A stretch of DNA of 64,000 nucleotides from Traorella massiliensis (GCF_900104665.1 NZ_LT629969.1:186001-250000); one strand, 5' to 3'. Shown: positions 1 through 8,871, counted from the stretch's first letter. Program-made: numbers and translations. Notes: a model not told the origin generated them from the letters alone.

Positions 1-484
1 GAATCTGCATTGATTCTTCAGGCCCAATAAAATCATCCTGATCAGTAAAAGGATCATGAAAATGAACCCCATCTTCTGTTACATGAGCCAAACGATCTTT
101 TGGATCAGTATTGATCACTTCCTGTTCACGTTTCATACTGACAACCTTGCCTAATCCACTTCCTAATGACATGACTTGAAAACCGCCGGAATCTGTCAGT
201 GTAGGTCCTTGCCATCCTGACCATTCTGCTAGGCCTCCATTCCTGGCAATTTCACTGGATACATTACGCAAGTGATAACCATTGCTTAACATAGCTTGGG
301 CATGAATGGCATTTAAATCATCACTACTGACAAAACGTACTTCACCTTTTGTACCTACACACATAAAAGCAGGTGTATGGATATCACCATGAGGTGTATG
401 TATAATACCGGCACGTCCTAATTTACCATCAATTTTTTTAGTAATTTCAAAGCTGAACTGATTGTTGTTTTTATATTCTTTCAT
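1..484 (-). CDS. tgt: Queuine tRNA-ribosyltransferase, 3' part missing at window edge
   Basis: N-terminal ~161 residues of a tRNA-guanine transglycosylase, which swaps the guanine at position 34 of GUN-anticodon tRNAs for a queuosine precursor. Visible family motifs are HTPHGDIHTPAF near residue 30 and the TDSGGFQVMSL active-site segment near residue 95, whose Asp is a catalytic residue in this family. The start ATG at 484 lies inside the last codons of the upstream queuosine-precursor transporter (14-nt overlap), so the two are translationally coupled. The gene runs off the left edge. The Cys/Val choices around the substrate pocket (AFMCVGTK rather than AFMPVGTQ) differ from the classical bacterial enzyme, so a queuine-specific variant is possible. 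Confidence 0.9.
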   Translation of the reverse strand, partial: MKEYKNNNQFSFEITKKIDGKLGRAGIIHTPHGDIHTPAFMCVGTKGEVRFVSSDDLNAIHAQAMLSNGYHLRNVSSEIARNGGLAEWSGWQGPTLTDSGGFQVMSLGSGLGKVVSMKREQEVINTDPKDRLAHVTEDGVHFHDPFTDQDDFIGPEESMQI

Positions 485-1112
485 TTAACTTACCTCTTAA
501 CATGTTTGCGATAAGTGCTTCTAATGGCGATAAGATGATTTCAAAGCCCATGCCAAGAAGATAGGCAAAAAGCGCTTGTGTTAAAAAATCTTTGAAAGGC
601 AGTACACCAATAAAAGCAATCGTTTCAAATATTGCAGAGTCGATCAAATGGGCAAAAGCAGAAGATCCCAGTGCTCTGGCAATAAAACTTTTTGAGAAAA
701 TATCATGTCTGTTTTTCAGCGAAATAAAAAGATGATTGTTGAAAAGGTTGGAACAGATATAGGCAATAAGCGAAGCAATAATAATTCGTGGAGTAAATCC
801 TAATACACTGGCATAGGCTTCTTGCATGATCCATCCCTTATAAGCAGGCAAAGCAATCACAGCATAAAAGACCCCAATAGCAATAATATTCACTAAAAAA
901 CCTGCCCATACAACATTTTTTGCTGTTTCCTTACCATAAAACTCAACGATCAAATCACCAATAATATAGGTAAGTGGAAATACAACGATACCTCCATCGA
1001 CAGCAATGCCGAAAAAATCCCACAGCTTAATAGCGGCGAGATTCGACATCAATAAGGTGCTCGCTGAAATTGCAGCAAAGTATATCAAAAGCTTTTGTTT
1101 AAAATTTGACAT
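471..1112 (-). CDS. Queuosine precursor transporter, YhhQ/QPTR family
   Basis: Integral membrane protein of about 213 residues with roughly six hydrophobic segments. It matches the YhhQ family (DUF165/COG1738), whose members import queuosine precursors. Family features are SNLAAIKLWDFFGI near the N-terminus and PLTYIIGDLIVEFYG in the second membrane region. Direct overlap with tgt supports a salvage role. I chose the ATG at 1112 (MSNFKQKL): it lies 6 nt after a TATAAT hexamer, so the message may be leaderless. A longer frame reaches 1169 but adds a non-homologous leader. The structured element at 1194-1555 carries a promoter pointing into this operon. Confidence 0.85.
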   Translation of the reverse strand: MSNFKQKLLIYFAAISASTLLMSNLAAIKLWDFFGIAVDGGIVVFPLTYIIGDLIVEFYGKETAKNVVWAGFLVNIIAIGVFYAVIALPAYKGWIMQEAYASVLGFTPRIIIASLIAYICSNLFNNHLFISLKNRHDIFSKSFIARALGSSAFAHLIDSAIFETIAFIGVLPFKDFLTQALFAYLLGMGFEIILSPLEALIANMLRGKLNERI

Positions 1113-1144
1113 GAAAGTATTATAGCACAAAAATAATAGGATAA
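1113..1144 (-). promoter_or_regulatory. Promoter giving a probably leaderless transporter mRNA
   Basis: On the minus strand a TATAAT hexamer (1115-1120 region) ends 6 nt before the ATG at 1112, which would place transcription initiation at or next to the start codon. The -35 is weak (CTGTTA at 17 bp). No Shine-Dalgarno sequence fits in the gap. Confidence 0.45.
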
Positions 1145-1193
1145 CAGTCAGATTTATCATATGAACCATCCTAGTTACGATTTATAAGGAAAA

Positions 1194-1555
1194 AAATAAA
1201 TTTTTTTATTCTTTTTTAGGAAAAATAACAATTTTATGGATATAGAATAGTAGGTGTCCTACAAAGGAGGGAGTGAGGATCCATGACACCTATATTATTT
1301 GTATGGAGGGGTTGCAGTTGGGTTTTGAACTCATCATTCTTCTCCAGTTATTATAGGAAAATGTAGTAGCTGTGAAAGAGTGTTTGCGTTTGATCATACT
1401 GTACATCAGTCTGATTCAACGATAATCTGCGATCCTCCCTCCTAAATGAAACCCCAGTGCCACGAACACTGGGGTTTCCTATTTGTATGGAGTTCATCCG
1501 TTATTATTCTAACATATCTTATGCGTTTTGTCGATAACATTTCATCTTTATTCTT
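1194..1555 (-). repeat. Structured 360-bp element, copy 1 (candidate non-coding RNA)
   Basis: Near-identical inverted copy of 43620-43985. Conserved parts are a promoter-like TCGACA-N17-TAGAAT at the right end reading leftwards, a 12-bp GAAACCCCAGTG hairpin (1447-1479) whose loop differs between copies while the stem is kept, a purine-rich AGGAGGGAG-GATC segment able to pair with GATCCTCCCTCC about 170 nt away, and a TAGGTGTC/GACACCTA stem. A 13-nt direct repeat TATTTGTATGGAG occurs twice. Transcription from the conserved promoter would run towards the transporter-tgt operon, so it could be a leader or a free RNA. A 27-codon frame (1283-1366, plus strand) is also conserved. I do not recognise it as 6S, tmRNA, SRP, RNase P or a known riboswitch. 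Confidence 0.75.
1506..1534 (-). promoter_or_regulatory. Conserved promoter of the structured element, copy 1
   Basis: On the minus strand TCGACA (1534-1529) is followed after exactly 17 bp by TAGAAT (1511-1506). The same hexamers and spacing occur in copy 2, although several spacer bases differ between the copies. Confidence 0.6.
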
Positions 1556-1644
1556 CGGTGGTCTATAACCGTTTTGAGTTTTGAGTCATACAAAATGTTT
1601 GGGAAAAAAATAGAAATACTGATATAATAATAACGAGGTGGATC

Positions 1645-2451
1645 ATGGAAAGTACAATTGAACAATTAGATAGTTTATTTAAAGGTGGATTTGTAAATGG
1701 AATATTAACCATATTATTTTATATTATTGTATTTTTAATAGCGAATCATTTGATTACTAAATTTATTCGCCAGCGTGAATTTAAACATAAGGAAGCAGTT
1801 TTGAGAATCAAGAGTGTACTTTTATGGACATTATTGATTTTTAGTGTCTTATCGCAAATTACTTTCTTACAGGATATCGCAACTACCTTGCTTGCTGGAG
1901 GAGGAATTGTTGCTGTTATTGTTGGTTTAGCGAGTCAGGAAGCGGCAAGCAGTGCTGTCAGCGGCATGATGATTTTGATGTCCAAACCATTTAAAGTAGG
2001 GGATACGATCATACTTAAGGAATATGATCTTCGTGGTAAAGTAACGGAAATTACCTTATCACACACGGTTATAGAAACTTTAGAGAAAAATTTGATCATG
2101 ATCCCGAATACTTTGGTCAATAAGGCAATTGTAGAGAATATGACCCATGAAACAGAGTATAAGATTGCTTACCTTTCTTTTGATGTTTCTTATGAAAGTG
2201 ACTTAGATAAGGCAAGTGAAATCATGAAAGAAGTCATTACAAATCATCCTCTTTATTATGATGTAGGTGAAGAAGTGAAAATTCACTGTACGGAATTGAA
2301 GGATAGTGGTATTACATTACGTGCTAGAATGACAACTCGTAATATCGATGATAGCTTTGAATTATGCTGTCAATGTCGCTTACAGATAAAAAAGGCCTTT
2401 GATGAAGCAGGTATTGAAATACCTTATCCACATATTACATTAACTAAATAA
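1645..2451 (+). CDS. Small-conductance mechanosensitive channel, MscS family
   Basis: A 268-residue protein with two N-terminal membrane helices and a pore-lining third helix rich in Gly and Ala (GGGIVAVIVGLASQEAASSA, about residues 85-104), followed by the SKPFKVGD beta-domain entry and a mixed C-terminal domain. This is the core MscS architecture, slightly shorter than the 286-residue E. coli protein. It should release solutes on hypo-osmotic shock at the cytoplasmic membrane. GAGGTGG precedes the ATG at 1645. The gene stands alone and ends at a strong bidirectional hairpin shared with the convergent histidine operon. Confidence 0.92.
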   Translation: MESTIEQLDSLFKGGFVNGILTILFYIIVFLIANHLITKFIRQREFKHKEAVLRIKSVLLWTLLIFSVLSQITFLQDIATTLLAGGGIVAVIVGLASQEAASSAVSGMMILMSKPFKVGDTIILKEYDLRGKVTEITLSHTVIETLEKNLIMIPNTLVNKAIVENMTHETEYKIAYLSFDVSYESDLDKASEIMKEVITNHPLYYDVGEEVKIHCTELKDSGITLRARMTTRNIDDSFELCCQCRLQIKKAFDEAGIEIPYPHITLTK

Positions 2452-2474
2452 ACCATTGCGAATCGCAATGGTTT
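2450..2474. terminator. Bidirectional terminator between mscS and fchA
   Basis: Perfect 11-bp inverted repeat AAACCATTGCG / CGCAATGGTTT with a 3-nt loop, placed between two convergent genes. Confidence 0.8.
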
Positions 2475-2478
2475 ATCT

Positions 2479-3111
2479 TTATAGAAGTGTTTTAATTTGT
2501 TTGATCGATCTTGCTTTTATTTGATGACTTTCATCTAGAAGATTTTCCATCTTTGTATTCCATTCAAGCTTTTCTTTTTCATCAAGTGAGGATAAATTGA
2601 TCTCAACATTTAACCCGGCTCCTTGAATGGCAGCATCAAGGAAGAGAATGCCGCAAGCTAAATCACTAACAGCATTTTTATTACCTTGCTCGATCATCTT
2701 CTCACAAAGATGTAACGCCTTAAGAGAAAGCTCCATGATATGATAAGGAGATTCAATTGCGATATAAGTTGCTTTTTGAATTTCTTTCTGACGATGCTGA
2801 TTTTCTTCATCGGTTGTTTTTGGAAGACGATAGGCAGTCATGACATGATCATAAGCTGCACAGTCTTGATCAATTGCTTGAATCAATTCTGCTTTTAGGC
2901 TTTCAAGAGCAGTAAAATGTTCATGGAATTGCTGCTGGACATTTTCTTCCAAAGATAAGAACTTCTTTTTATGAATGCTTAAATGGGCATACATACGTGA
3001 AAGAGAGATTCCTAGAGCAGCAACAAGAGCACTTATGCTGCCTCCTCCAGGAGTTGGTGAAGAACTGTCGATTTCATCTAATATTTCCAGACCTTTTTTT
3101 TCTATTAACAT
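2479..3111 (-). CDS. fchA: Formimidoyl-THF cyclodeaminase
   Basis: A 210-residue helical protein of the FTCD_C/FchA family. It converts 5-formimino-tetrahydrofolate to 5,10-methenyl-THF and ammonia, so it recovers the one-carbon unit from histidine. The N-terminal SPTPGGGSISALVAALG glycine-rich segment (about residues 16-32) is the family signature. It is the last gene of the hut operon and its ATG overlaps the hutI stop codon by 7 nt. In animals this domain is fused to the formiminotransferase; here the two are separate genes. Confidence 0.9.
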   Translation of the reverse strand: MLIEKKGLEILDEIDSSSPTPGGGSISALVAALGISLSRMYAHLSIHKKKFLSLEENVQQQFHEHFTALESLKAELIQAIDQDCAAYDHVMTAYRLPKTTDEENQHRQKEIQKATYIAIESPYHIMELSLKALHLCEKMIEQGNKNAVSDLACGILFLDAAIQGAGLNVEINLSSLDEKEKLEWNTKMENLLDESHQIKARSIKQIKTLL

Positions 3112-4331
3112 ACTTTTATTCCCTTCTTATATACTGAATGTATCGGATTTGCCCCTAAATGTGCAATTACTTCATCAAAACAAGTGGCATTGATAACGAC
3201 AAAATCCGCCTGTTTTCCTTTTTCTAATGAACCGATGAGATGATCACGATCAAGTGCTTTGGCACTATTGATGGTCATCATGCTTAATACTTCATGAGGA
3301 GTCAAATGGCAGCCACGAGATGCAATACGTGCCATCCAGAGCGGATCGCTGCAAGGACATGATCCAGGATTATAATCACAGGAAAGAGCCAGGATGACCC
3401 CTTTTTCTTTCATTGCAGGGACATTGGCATATGCTTTGCCCAGATTAAACGAAGTTGCTGGCAGAATGACAGCTGTAATACCAGCTGCTTTCATCTTATC
3501 CATATTTTCTAGGGATGTGACCATGCAATGTTCAAGACTAGTTGCATGTAAATCGACACCGACATCGACACCACCGATGTCTTCCATTTCATCAACATGG
3601 ATCTTGATTTTTAAACCAGCCTTTTTGCCTGCTTCCAGGATATAACGTGATTCATTCGCATCAAAGACTCCTTTTTCAAGGAAACAATCCATGTATTCCG
3701 CAAGATTTTCTTTAACAACAACAGGCAAGACTTCTGAAATGATCAAATCAAAATATTCTTGAGCACTTTGATAATCTTTATAAAGAGCATGAGCAGGCAT
3801 GAATGTAGATATGAGATCCATAGGTGTATTTATATTCAGTTTCTGAACCACTCTTAACTGCTTTAGTTCATCTTCTTTATTGAGTCCATAGCCGCTTTTT
3901 GCTTCCAATGTGGTGACCCCGCATTTTAAAAACTCATAGACGGTTTTTTCAGCTTTATCATAAAGTTCATCAAAGCTGGCTTTACGAGTTGCACGTACAG
4001 TCGCATGAATCCCGCCACCGGCATGATAGATATCCATATAACTGGCACCTTTGATCTTCATCGTGTATTCATTGACCCGATCACCACCAAAAACAAGGTG
4101 GGAATGTGCATCGACCAATCCGGGAATGACGATCTTGCCTTCAAGATCAACAATCTTTTCATCATGAAGCTGAAGATCTTTCATCTCTCCTGTTTCCACG
4201 ATCTTATCATCTTCACAAATCATATAAGCATCTTCATAGATGGCACACTCTTCTAATGCTTTACCTGCACGAATGCCGCCTTCCATCGAATAAAGCTTTG
4301 AAATATTCGTATAAATAATTCTATTTGACAT
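3105..4331 (-). CDS. hutI: Imidazolonepropionase
   Basis: About 408 residues of the amidohydrolase superfamily. It hydrolyses 4-imidazolone-5-propionate to N-formimino-L-glutamate, the third step of histidine degradation. The metal-binding HxH is in DAHSHLVFGGDR (about residues 75-86) and further metal or substrate residues lie in HVDEMEDIGG and SCDYNPGS. I chose the ATG at 4331 (MSNRIIY); an upstream TTG at 4340 is in frame but poorer. The start overlaps the end of ftcD by about 11 nt and the stop overlaps the fchA start. Confidence 0.93.
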   Translation of the reverse strand: MSNRIIYTNISKLYSMEGGIRAGKALEECAIYEDAYMICEDDKIVETGEMKDLQLHDEKIVDLEGKIVIPGLVDAHSHLVFGGDRVNEYTMKIKGASYMDIYHAGGGIHATVRATRKASFDELYDKAEKTVYEFLKCGVTTLEAKSGYGLNKEDELKQLRVVQKLNINTPMDLISTFMPAHALYKDYQSAQEYFDLIISEVLPVVVKENLAEYMDCFLEKGVFDANESRYILEAGKKAGLKIKIHVDEMEDIGGVDVGVDLHATSLEHCMVTSLENMDKMKAAGITAVILPATSFNLGKAYANVPAMKEKGVILALSCDYNPGSCPCSDPLWMARIASRGCHLTPHEVLSMMTINSAKALDRDHLIGSLEKGKQADFVVINATCFDEVIAHLGANPIHSVYKKGIKVC

Positions 4332-5274
4332 AAGTTTCAATCACTTTCTCTGAATTAAAGCCATGAAGCAGTAATTTCTCACTGACAACATCTACGATTT
4401 CCTCCAGTGTCAGATCAACTTCATCTCGGCTGTTTTTCTTTAAATAATAAGCGGCGATATCTTTAAGACAATCCAGATTGACCAAACCAATAAATTCACT
4501 GCCAATCACTTCAACATCATATCTTTTTGCTTCCATTTTTACAGTTTCAAAAACTCGATATACAGAGGTTTTCTGATAATCTGTCACATTCATGGTTACT
4601 TGTACATGATCTTCTAAAGAAGCAGGACCTGCCTGAACATAGCGGAAACCTCCCGAAGAGAATCGGATCATTTTAGCGATATTGGCAGCAATTTTACGAT
4701 CATTGGTATTTAAATCGATATTATAAGCTATAAGCAAAGGACGACAGCCAACGGCAGTTACTCCGGCAGTCGGGTGGACCTCATCTCCAAAGTCAGGTTT
4801 CCAATAAGGATCTTTTAATTTCTCCGCCATACCTTCAAATTCTCCTTTACGAATATCTGGGAGATTTTCACATTGTTTTCTTTTGGCGGATAGATTATAT
4901 AAAAAGATAGGAATCCGGGTAGCCTCATAAATTTCTTTTGCACATGCTTCACTTAAAGCAATTGTTTCTTCAATGGTCATGTTCTGAATAGGAATAAAAG
5001 GAATGACATCAATGGCACCCATACGTTTATGCTCACCATGATGATGATTCATATCAATGATACGAACAGCCGCCTTACAAGATTCAACCATGGCCTTTTT
5101 TAAGGCTTCAGGTTCACCGATAAGTGTTACAACCGTTCGATTATAACTGGTATCCGGCTCAACATTGACAAGAGATACGTTATCATTTTCTCTAAAAGGT
5201 CTTAAGATTTCATTTAATCCCTCGATATCACTGCTGATCGAATAGTTTGGCACACATTCAACGATTTTAGTCAT
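4321..5274 (-). CDS. ftcD: Glutamate formimidoyltransferase
   Basis: About 317 residues, the formiminotransferase half of FTCD. It moves the formimino group from formiminoglutamate to THF and releases glutamate. The N-terminus MTKIVECVPNYS is the family signature, and MNHHHGEHKRMGAIDVIPF carries the conserved His-rich active-site loop. The ATG at 5274 gives the canonical N-terminus and 8-nt spacing from GGAG; the ATG at 5277 is an alternative. It overlaps the hutU stop, which indicates tight translational coupling. Confidence 0.92.
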   Translation of the reverse strand: MTKIVECVPNYSISSDIEGLNEILRPFRENDNVSLVNVEPDTSYNRTVVTLIGEPEALKKAMVESCKAAVRIIDMNHHHGEHKRMGAIDVIPFIPIQNMTIEETIALSEACAKEIYEATRIPIFLYNLSAKRKQCENLPDIRKGEFEGMAEKLKDPYWKPDFGDEVHPTAGVTAVGCRPLLIAYNIDLNTNDRKIAANIAKMIRFSSGGFRYVQAGPASLEDHVQVTMNVTDYQKTSVYRVFETVKMEAKRYDVEVIGSEFIGLVNLDCLKDIAAYYLKKNSRDEVDLTLEEIVDVVSEKLLLHGFNSEKVIETYVK

Positions 5275-7255
5275 CATTGATGCTCCTCTCTACTAATTGA
5301 TGAATCATTTTTTCATCAGCAAGATATGGCATGGTGATACTGTCTGTTTCTTTCATTAATTCATTGTATTCACTTGCTGTTTCGATAGAATGTGGATTAC
5401 CGGCCCAGCTTCTGCGGGCAACACCACCCATTACATCCCATAACATCGCATGATATAAAATATCATCAACACGTTTTGAACCATCAAGAACTAATCCAAA
5501 ACCTCCATTGATCGCTTTACCAATACCTACACCACCGCCATTATGCAAGGCAATCATGCTCATACCACGAGCAGCATTTCCGGCAAAACACTGGGTGGCC
5601 ATATCAGCCATAAACTGACTGCCATCTTTAATATTGGAAGTTTCTCTGAATGGTGAATCGGTACCCGAAACATCATGATGATCACGACCCATGATCACAG
5701 GACCAATTTCACCATTTCGTACCATTTCATTAAATTTTAAACCTATTTTCATCCTGCCAAAAGCATCCTGATAAAGAATACGTGCCTTGGTACCAACCAC
5801 TAATTTATTTTCTTTCGCATCTTTGATCCATTTCCAGTTATCATAATCCTGATAACGGCGATCTTTGTCAATGCACTCCATTGCTGCATGATCTGTTTTA
5901 TCAAGATCTTCTTGCTTGCTGCTTAGGCATACCCAGCGAAACGGTCCATATCCATAATCAAAAAGATGGGGTCCCAAGATATCTTCCACATAACTAGGGA
6001 AGATAAAGCCTTCTTTGTCATCTTTGCCATTTTTACTAATTTCCTTTACACCACTGTCAAAAACAGCTTTCATAAAAGAATTGCCATAGTCAAAGAAATA
6101 AGTGCCTTTATCATGAAGCTTTTTAATTGCCTTAAAATGAGCTTTTAAACTTGTATTCACTAAATTTTTAAAAGTTGTACGATCTTCCTTTAAAAGACGA
6201 GTACGTTGTTCAAAACTAATGCCCTGTGGTGTATACCCGCCTTCATAGACTTCATGACAGCTTGTCTGATCAGAAAGAATATCAATCGTGATATCCTTTT
6301 CTAAGGCATATTCTAATAAATCAACGATATTACCGTGATAAGCAATGGCTCGAGGAGTCTTATTTTCCTGATAGAAATGAGCTTTTGAAAAAGCTTCTTC
6401 TTTGCTTTCAACGACTTCATCGATCCAGCCTTGTTTCAAACGGGTTTCAATTCGTGAAGCGTCTACTTCAGCTACGATTGCGACACCATTGGCAATTTTC
6501 GCAGCCTTTCCCTGAGCTCCGGACATACCGCCTAAGCCACTGGAAACAAACAACATATACTGCATATCATTTTGGCCTTTTCTAAGCATTCTGGCAGCAT
6601 TTAAAAGAGTAGAATAAGTGCCATGAACGATGCCTTGAGGACCGATATACATCCAGCCGCCTGCCGTCATCTGACCATAATTCGCCACCCCGATGGCGGC
6701 AAAACGTTTAAAGTTTTCCAGATCATCCGCTTCACCTACCATCAGACCATTCGTTATAATCACTCGAGGAGCACTTTTGGGTGAATGAAATAATCCTAAA
6801 GGATGCCCAGACTCTACAACAAGTGTCTGTGTATCCGTGAGCTCTTGTAAATATTTCTTAATTAACCGATACTGCATCCAATTCTGACATACCTGTCCTG
6901 TTTCACCATAAGTGACAAGCTCATAAGGATATAAAGCCGTTTCAAAATCAAGATTATTATCGATCATCACTTGAAGTGCTTTGCCTTCAATACATTTTCC
7001 TTCATATTCATCAATAGGTCTTCCATAAATCCTTCCTTCAGGACGGAAACGATAGCCATAAATACGGCCACGTGTCATTAATTCTTCTAAAAACTCACCT
7101 GCCAGTTCTTCATGATATTCTTTTGGAACATAACGCAATGCATTACGTAAAGCCAATTCAATATCCTTTTTAGAAAGATTCGCTTCACGTTTTGGAGCAC
7201 GACGGATTCCTTCTACAAAAGCCGGCTTTGTTTTTGGCACTTCACTTAAGATCAT
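5267..7255 (-). CDS. hutU: Urocanate hydratase
   Basis: A 662-residue NAD-dependent urocanase that hydrates urocanate to imidazolone propionate. It belongs to the longer form (the Pseudomonas type has about 557 residues). Recognisable elements are the GGMSGAQGKAAKIANG nucleotide-binding region, DHHDVSGTDSPFRETS, and the late MATQCFAGNAARGMSMIA segment with the conserved Cys, followed by a Gly-rich HNGGGVGIGKAINGG stretch. Its AAAGGAGG ribosome-binding site is formed by the last codons of hutH. Confidence 0.95.
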   Translation of the reverse strand: MILSEVPKTKPAFVEGIRRAPKREANLSKKDIELALRNALRYVPKEYHEELAGEFLEELMTRGRIYGYRFRPEGRIYGRPIDEYEGKCIEGKALQVMIDNNLDFETALYPYELVTYGETGQVCQNWMQYRLIKKYLQELTDTQTLVVESGHPLGLFHSPKSAPRVIITNGLMVGEADDLENFKRFAAIGVANYGQMTAGGWMYIGPQGIVHGTYSTLLNAARMLRKGQNDMQYMLFVSSGLGGMSGAQGKAAKIANGVAIVAEVDASRIETRLKQGWIDEVVESKEEAFSKAHFYQENKTPRAIAYHGNIVDLLEYALEKDITIDILSDQTSCHEVYEGGYTPQGISFEQRTRLLKEDRTTFKNLVNTSLKAHFKAIKKLHDKGTYFFDYGNSFMKAVFDSGVKEISKNGKDDKEGFIFPSYVEDILGPHLFDYGYGPFRWVCLSSKQEDLDKTDHAAMECIDKDRRYQDYDNWKWIKDAKENKLVVGTKARILYQDAFGRMKIGLKFNEMVRNGEIGPVIMGRDHHDVSGTDSPFRETSNIKDGSQFMADMATQCFAGNAARGMSMIALHNGGGVGIGKAINGGFGLVLDGSKRVDDILYHAMLWDVMGGVARRSWAGNPHSIETASEYNELMKETDSITMPYLADEKMIHQLVERSINDD

Positions 7256-7256
7256 A

Positions 7257-8789
7257 TTATACCTCCTTTAATTTGATCATTTTTTCAACTTGTAAAGTAA
7301 TCGTTTCATCTTGTATCAATTCATTGATACGATGAATATAAGGATACATGATCGTATCTTCTTTGATATAAGGAACTCTTTGACGCACAAGATCATAGGC
7401 AACACGACTTCCTTGACCGAGTGTTTGAGGTTGTCGAAGATCGATCGCCTGACATGCGCACATCATTTCCATAGCGATGACTTGCCGGACATTTTTTAAG
7501 ATTTCTTTCGCTTTACGAGCGGCAATCGTTCCCATGGAAACATGATCTTCCTGATTTGCACTGGAAGGAATAGAATCAACACTTGCCGGATGAGCAAGTA
7601 CCTTATTTTCAGAAACAAGCGCAGCTGCAGAATACTGGACGATCATAAACCCCGAATTCAAACCGCCATTTTCTGTAAGAAAGGCAGGTAAACCATGAGA
7701 AATAGCCGGATTGACCATTTTTTCAATTCTACGCTCAGAAATACTGCCAAGCTCACTTAAAGCAATACCCAGATAATCAAACGCTAAAGCAACACTTTCT
7801 CCATGGAAGTTTCCACCTGAGATCGCATCATCATCGTCACAGAATAAAATAGGATTATCCGTCACAGAATTGATTTCAATTTCCATTTTATCTTTGATAT
7901 GGGCAAAAGCATCTTTACAAGCCCCATGTACTTGTGGTGCACAACGCAAAGAATAAGCATCCTGCACACGCATTTCTCCCTGTCTGGTGATATGTTTGCT
8001 TCCTTCTAGCAGACGCAGCACATTATCAGCTGTGCTTATCTGTCCTTGATGAGGGCGTACTTGATGCAAGCGAAGATCGTAGGCATCTTTGATACCCTGC
8101 AAAGCTTCCATGCTTAAAGATAAGGCAATATCTGCACATTTGCTGAGCGCTAAAGCATCATATAATGTTAAAGTACCTACAGCACACATCACTTGTGTGC
8201 CATTGATCAACGCCAATCCTTCCTTTGCTGATAGTCTTACAGGAGTTAGATGAGCCTTTTCCATGGCTTCTTTACCACTCACACGCTGACCTTCCACAAA
8301 AGCTTCACCTTCACCGATCAGCACCAGGGCTAGATGAGCTAAGGGGCATAAATCACCCGAAGCACCTAAAGATCCTTTTTCATAAACAACAGGATATACA
8401 TCCCGATTCAACATCTCCATCAATGTATTGAATGTTGAAAGACGGATACCAGAATATCCTAAAGCTAAAGAATTGAGTCGTAAAAGCATGATGGCTCGTA
8501 CAACTTCTTCTTCAAAAATGTCACCAGCCCCACAGGCATGAGACATAATGAGATTACGCTGTAAAAGACTCGTATCCTCTTTCGATATCAACGTATCAGA
8601 AAACTTTCCAAAACCCGTCGTAATACCATAGCTGATACGCTGTTCAGAGACGTAATGCTCCACCATTTTTTCAGCTTTGATAATTCTTTCTTTTGCCTTT
8701 TCATGAAGAGTAACCCGTACATGATCACGAGCTACTGCCTTGACGTCATCTAAAGTCAAATGATGACCATCAATTTCTATTGAATTCAT
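7257..8789 (-). CDS. hutH: Histidine ammonia-lyase
   Basis: First gene of the histidine-degradation operon, about 510 residues. It deaminates L-histidine to trans-urocanate. The Ala-Ser-Gly triad that cyclises to the MIO cofactor is visible in GSLGASGDLCPLAHLAL. Other lyase-superfamily motifs are ISYGITTGFGKFSD near the N-terminus and DNPILFCDDD. I chose the ATG at 8789 (MNSIEIDG), preceded by CGGGAG; an in-frame extension to 8834 would cross the promoter. The operon is preceded by a consensus-like cre site, so catabolite repression is likely. Confidence 0.95.
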   Translation of the reverse strand: MNSIEIDGHHLTLDDVKAVARDHVRVTLHEKAKERIIKAEKMVEHYVSEQRISYGITTGFGKFSDTLISKEDTSLLQRNLIMSHACGAGDIFEEEVVRAIMLLRLNSLALGYSGIRLSTFNTLMEMLNRDVYPVVYEKGSLGASGDLCPLAHLALVLIGEGEAFVEGQRVSGKEAMEKAHLTPVRLSAKEGLALINGTQVMCAVGTLTLYDALALSKCADIALSLSMEALQGIKDAYDLRLHQVRPHQGQISTADNVLRLLEGSKHITRQGEMRVQDAYSLRCAPQVHGACKDAFAHIKDKMEIEINSVTDNPILFCDDDDAISGGNFHGESVALAFDYLGIALSELGSISERRIEKMVNPAISHGLPAFLTENGGLNSGFMIVQYSAAALVSENKVLAHPASVDSIPSSANQEDHVSMGTIAARKAKEILKNVRQVIAMEMMCACQAIDLRQPQTLGQGSRVAYDLVRQRVPYIKEDTIMYPYIHRINELIQDETITLQVEKMIKLKEV

Positions 8790-8808
8790 TTTATCACTCC
8801 CGAAAACT

Positions 8809-8834
8809 ATTATATCATTTATAAGCGCTTTCAT
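8809..8834 (-). promoter_or_regulatory. hut operon promoter with CcpA cre site
   Basis: On the minus strand, TATAAT (8814-8809) lies 20 nt upstream of the hutH ATG. The 16-bp ATGAAAGCGCTTATAA (8834-8819) fits the CcpA cre consensus (TGNAANCGNTNNCA) around a central CG, with the last CA position imperfect. It fills the space between -35 and -10, a position where CcpA would block initiation. Confidence 0.65.
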
Positions 8835-8871
8835 AAATAATTTTGATAAAAAGAGTTTCTAGGAAAATCAC

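Noticed and set aside
1194-1555. Element as 6S RNA, tmRNA, SRP RNA, RNase P RNA or a preQ1 riboswitch
   Set aside because: None of the diagnostic conserved stretches of those RNAs can be found, and the size and layout do not fit.
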